Assembly (NCBI GenBank): GCA_035041965.1
Contig: JAPYMA010001343.1
Location: 62,001-126,000, forward strand
Direction: 5' to 3'
DNA from: Anisakis pegreffii
Taxonomy: Eukaryota > Nematoda > Chromadorea > Rhabditida > Anisakidae
Length of the DNA: 64,000 nucleotides
Positions 62,927 to 64,000 of this stretch are shown here, piece by piece. The notes below the pieces were generated by a model. It did no database searches. It saw only the letters and a program-made list of their open reading frames with translations, and was not told the DNA's origin. Within the stretch, counting starts at the first letter, position 1, and every line of letters starts with the position of its first letter. Both the position numbers and the translations under genes were made by a program.

Positions 62927-63430
62927 TTAATCAGTTGATTGTTTTGGCTTTTGTATGGGTTGTGCTTCCAATATTTTACGTTGAACAATGCTGATTAAAT
63001 TTGTCATTATTTTGATCAATGTCGTCAGTGATGAAATTTTAGGGTATTTTCTGCGATGCAGTGCTAGATGCAGGATGCTTTTGCAGGATGTTGCATCCGG
63101 CTTCTTCAACGCCCTGATGTGTTCTGTTATGCGAAGGTGTAGTGTCTCCCACTCCCTCAATGTATCTCTCCCCACATTTACATTCAATCATATAAATACA
63201 ACCCATTGCATTTCAAGAGTCCGTTTTGTTGGTCAGACAAATTATACAGTCAGGCTTAGTACAAAGCTGGTTGTAAGTCGGGATTTGATCAGGATATTCA
63301 TCAGTGTTGTGGATGGAGTGATAGTGACATTAATTGAGAGAGTGCTTTTTCGAACGACCTTTTCAACTTCAGCAAGATATTTGTAACGAGACGGTATCTG
63401 AAGCTTACCAATAAAAACACACCCATTCAA
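62927..63430 (-). pseudogene. Penelope-like retroelement 3' fragment with GIY-YIG endonuclease remnant
   Basis: The minus strand shows, across frame breaks, a reverse-transcriptase tail (TITPSTTLMNILIKSRL), a Cys pair (DCIICLTNKTDS), then GCIYMIECKCGERYIE and LHLRITEHIRALKKPDAT. This is the usual layout of a Penelope-type GIY-YIG domain (IYxIxCxCGxxYIGET, then LxxRIxEH). Several stops and shifts show that it is dead. Part of it is repeated in inverted orientation at 63640-63712. Confidence 0.65.
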
Positions 63431-63639
63431 CCTCTCTTTCTAAACCAAAAGGTCAACATAATCAAGCAGTTCAAAAATACCGCACAGGAACTCTCCACAA
63501 CACACAATAGCAAAGCTAAACAATCTTGGCATGGATACAATTTAAAAAATGAGAACAACTGAACCACAGTGGAGCGCAAAAATCGGGTTAGTTTGAAGAT
63601 ACCATTCATGGCGAATCGTCCACACTTCAATTTGAATGG

Positions 63640-63712
63640 CTCATTCGAAAAAGCACTGTCCCAATTAATGTCATCATCATCCCACCCTCAACACTGAAGA
63701 AATTATGAACAG
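63640..63712 (+). repeat. Inverted partial copy of the Penelope-like fragment
   Basis: TTCGAAAAAGCACTGTCCCA and AATTAATGTCATCATCATCC correspond to the reverse complement of 63290-63357. The two face each other across about 280 bases. Confidence 0.65.
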
Positions 63713-63721
63713 AGATAATAG

Positions 63722-63905
63722 ATGCTCAATGGATGCACCACAATATCGTGAATGTTCTAACATTGCAAGTAATATGTTTTGCACTCCTTCCTTTTCATCG
63801 TGAAGCGACACACCTTAGTAGTCCTATAGTCATGTTCTTTTGTGCTGCGGTAGGCCTTGGTGTATTTGGCATAAAGGCCATGAGAATTAAACTTGTTTTC
63901 CATGA
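63722..63905. repeat. Dispersed repeat, copy of 46985-47225
   Basis: Shared words TCATCGTGAAGCGACACACC and CTTAGTAGTCC, ending TTTTCCATGATCTG. Same orientation as the other copy. Confidence 0.6.
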
Positions 63906-63911
63906 TCTGAG

Positions 63912-64000
63912 TAGGGTTTGCGCGGGATCCTGGGATTTTAGTTCAGATCCCGATCCCGGGATTAAAGTTTTGAAAAATCCTGGGATCTCGGGATTTGTTA
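63912..64000. repeat. GGATCCCGGG-rich repeat, copy 2 (runs off the window)
   Basis: AGGGTTTGCGCGGGATCCTG, followed by GATCCCGATCCCGGGATT and AAAATCCTGGGATCTCGGGA. A direct-orientation match to 58505-58600. Confidence 0.65.

Noticed and set aside
1..64000. tRNA, rRNA or CRISPR array
   Set aside because: I found no cloverleaf with the usual A and B box words and no regularly spaced direct repeats with unique spacers; a covariance-model scan would be decisive.

Overview
The window reads as nematode nuclear DNA. It is AT-rich, and its genes are split into short exons (about 50-330 bp) with GT-AG introns whose acceptors end in TTTCAG. A splice acceptor lies just upstream of several start codons, as expected for spliced-leader addition. 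It also carries an orthologue of mec-3, the nematode touch-neuron LIM-homeobox gene. A spirurid or other clade III worm would fit the intron and transposon style, but that is a guess. All gene models were built by eye, by joining open exons whose splice phases agree.

Left part, 1-25.5 kb, all on the minus strand. The 5' half of a secreted trehalase (1172-4209) runs off the left edge. Three multi-exon genes that I cannot name follow: 7367-9810, 10437-13128 (an exact 230-codon model) and 16306-25492 (the first 13 exons join in phase). Their introns hold small inverted-repeat elements.

Middle, 25.5-39 kb. About 4.7 kb shows no convincing gene. mec-3 follows (30160-35621, minus strand, 10 exons, 374 codons with no frame break), then 3.5 kb of putative upstream region with two GCATAATT motifs of the type bound by Brn3/UNC-86 POU proteins.

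Right part, 39-58.3 kb. Three diverged copies of one genomic block (A 39.5-42.3 kb, B 48.8-50.9 kb, C 56.0-58.2 kb) carry short signal-peptide ORFs preceded by splice acceptors. Related mucin-like membrane genes sit at 43956-45011 (intact, six to seven 14-residue Thr/Ser repeats) and 57691-57954 (decayed). A minus-strand gene (42536-43520) lies among them. Between blocks B and C is a divergent ubiquitin gene (51950-53397, plus strand) encoding two 76-residue ubiquitin units and a 15-residue stump, with both introns at the same position of the repeat.

The last stretch, and 45.4-47.4 kb, are rich in transposable-element debris: a broken BEL/Pao pol (59362-61100), LTR-like sequences in inverted orientation, nested inverted repeats, GGATCCCGGG-rich repeats and a Penelope-like GIY-YIG fragment with an inverted partner. 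No tRNA, rRNA or CRISPR array was recognised.
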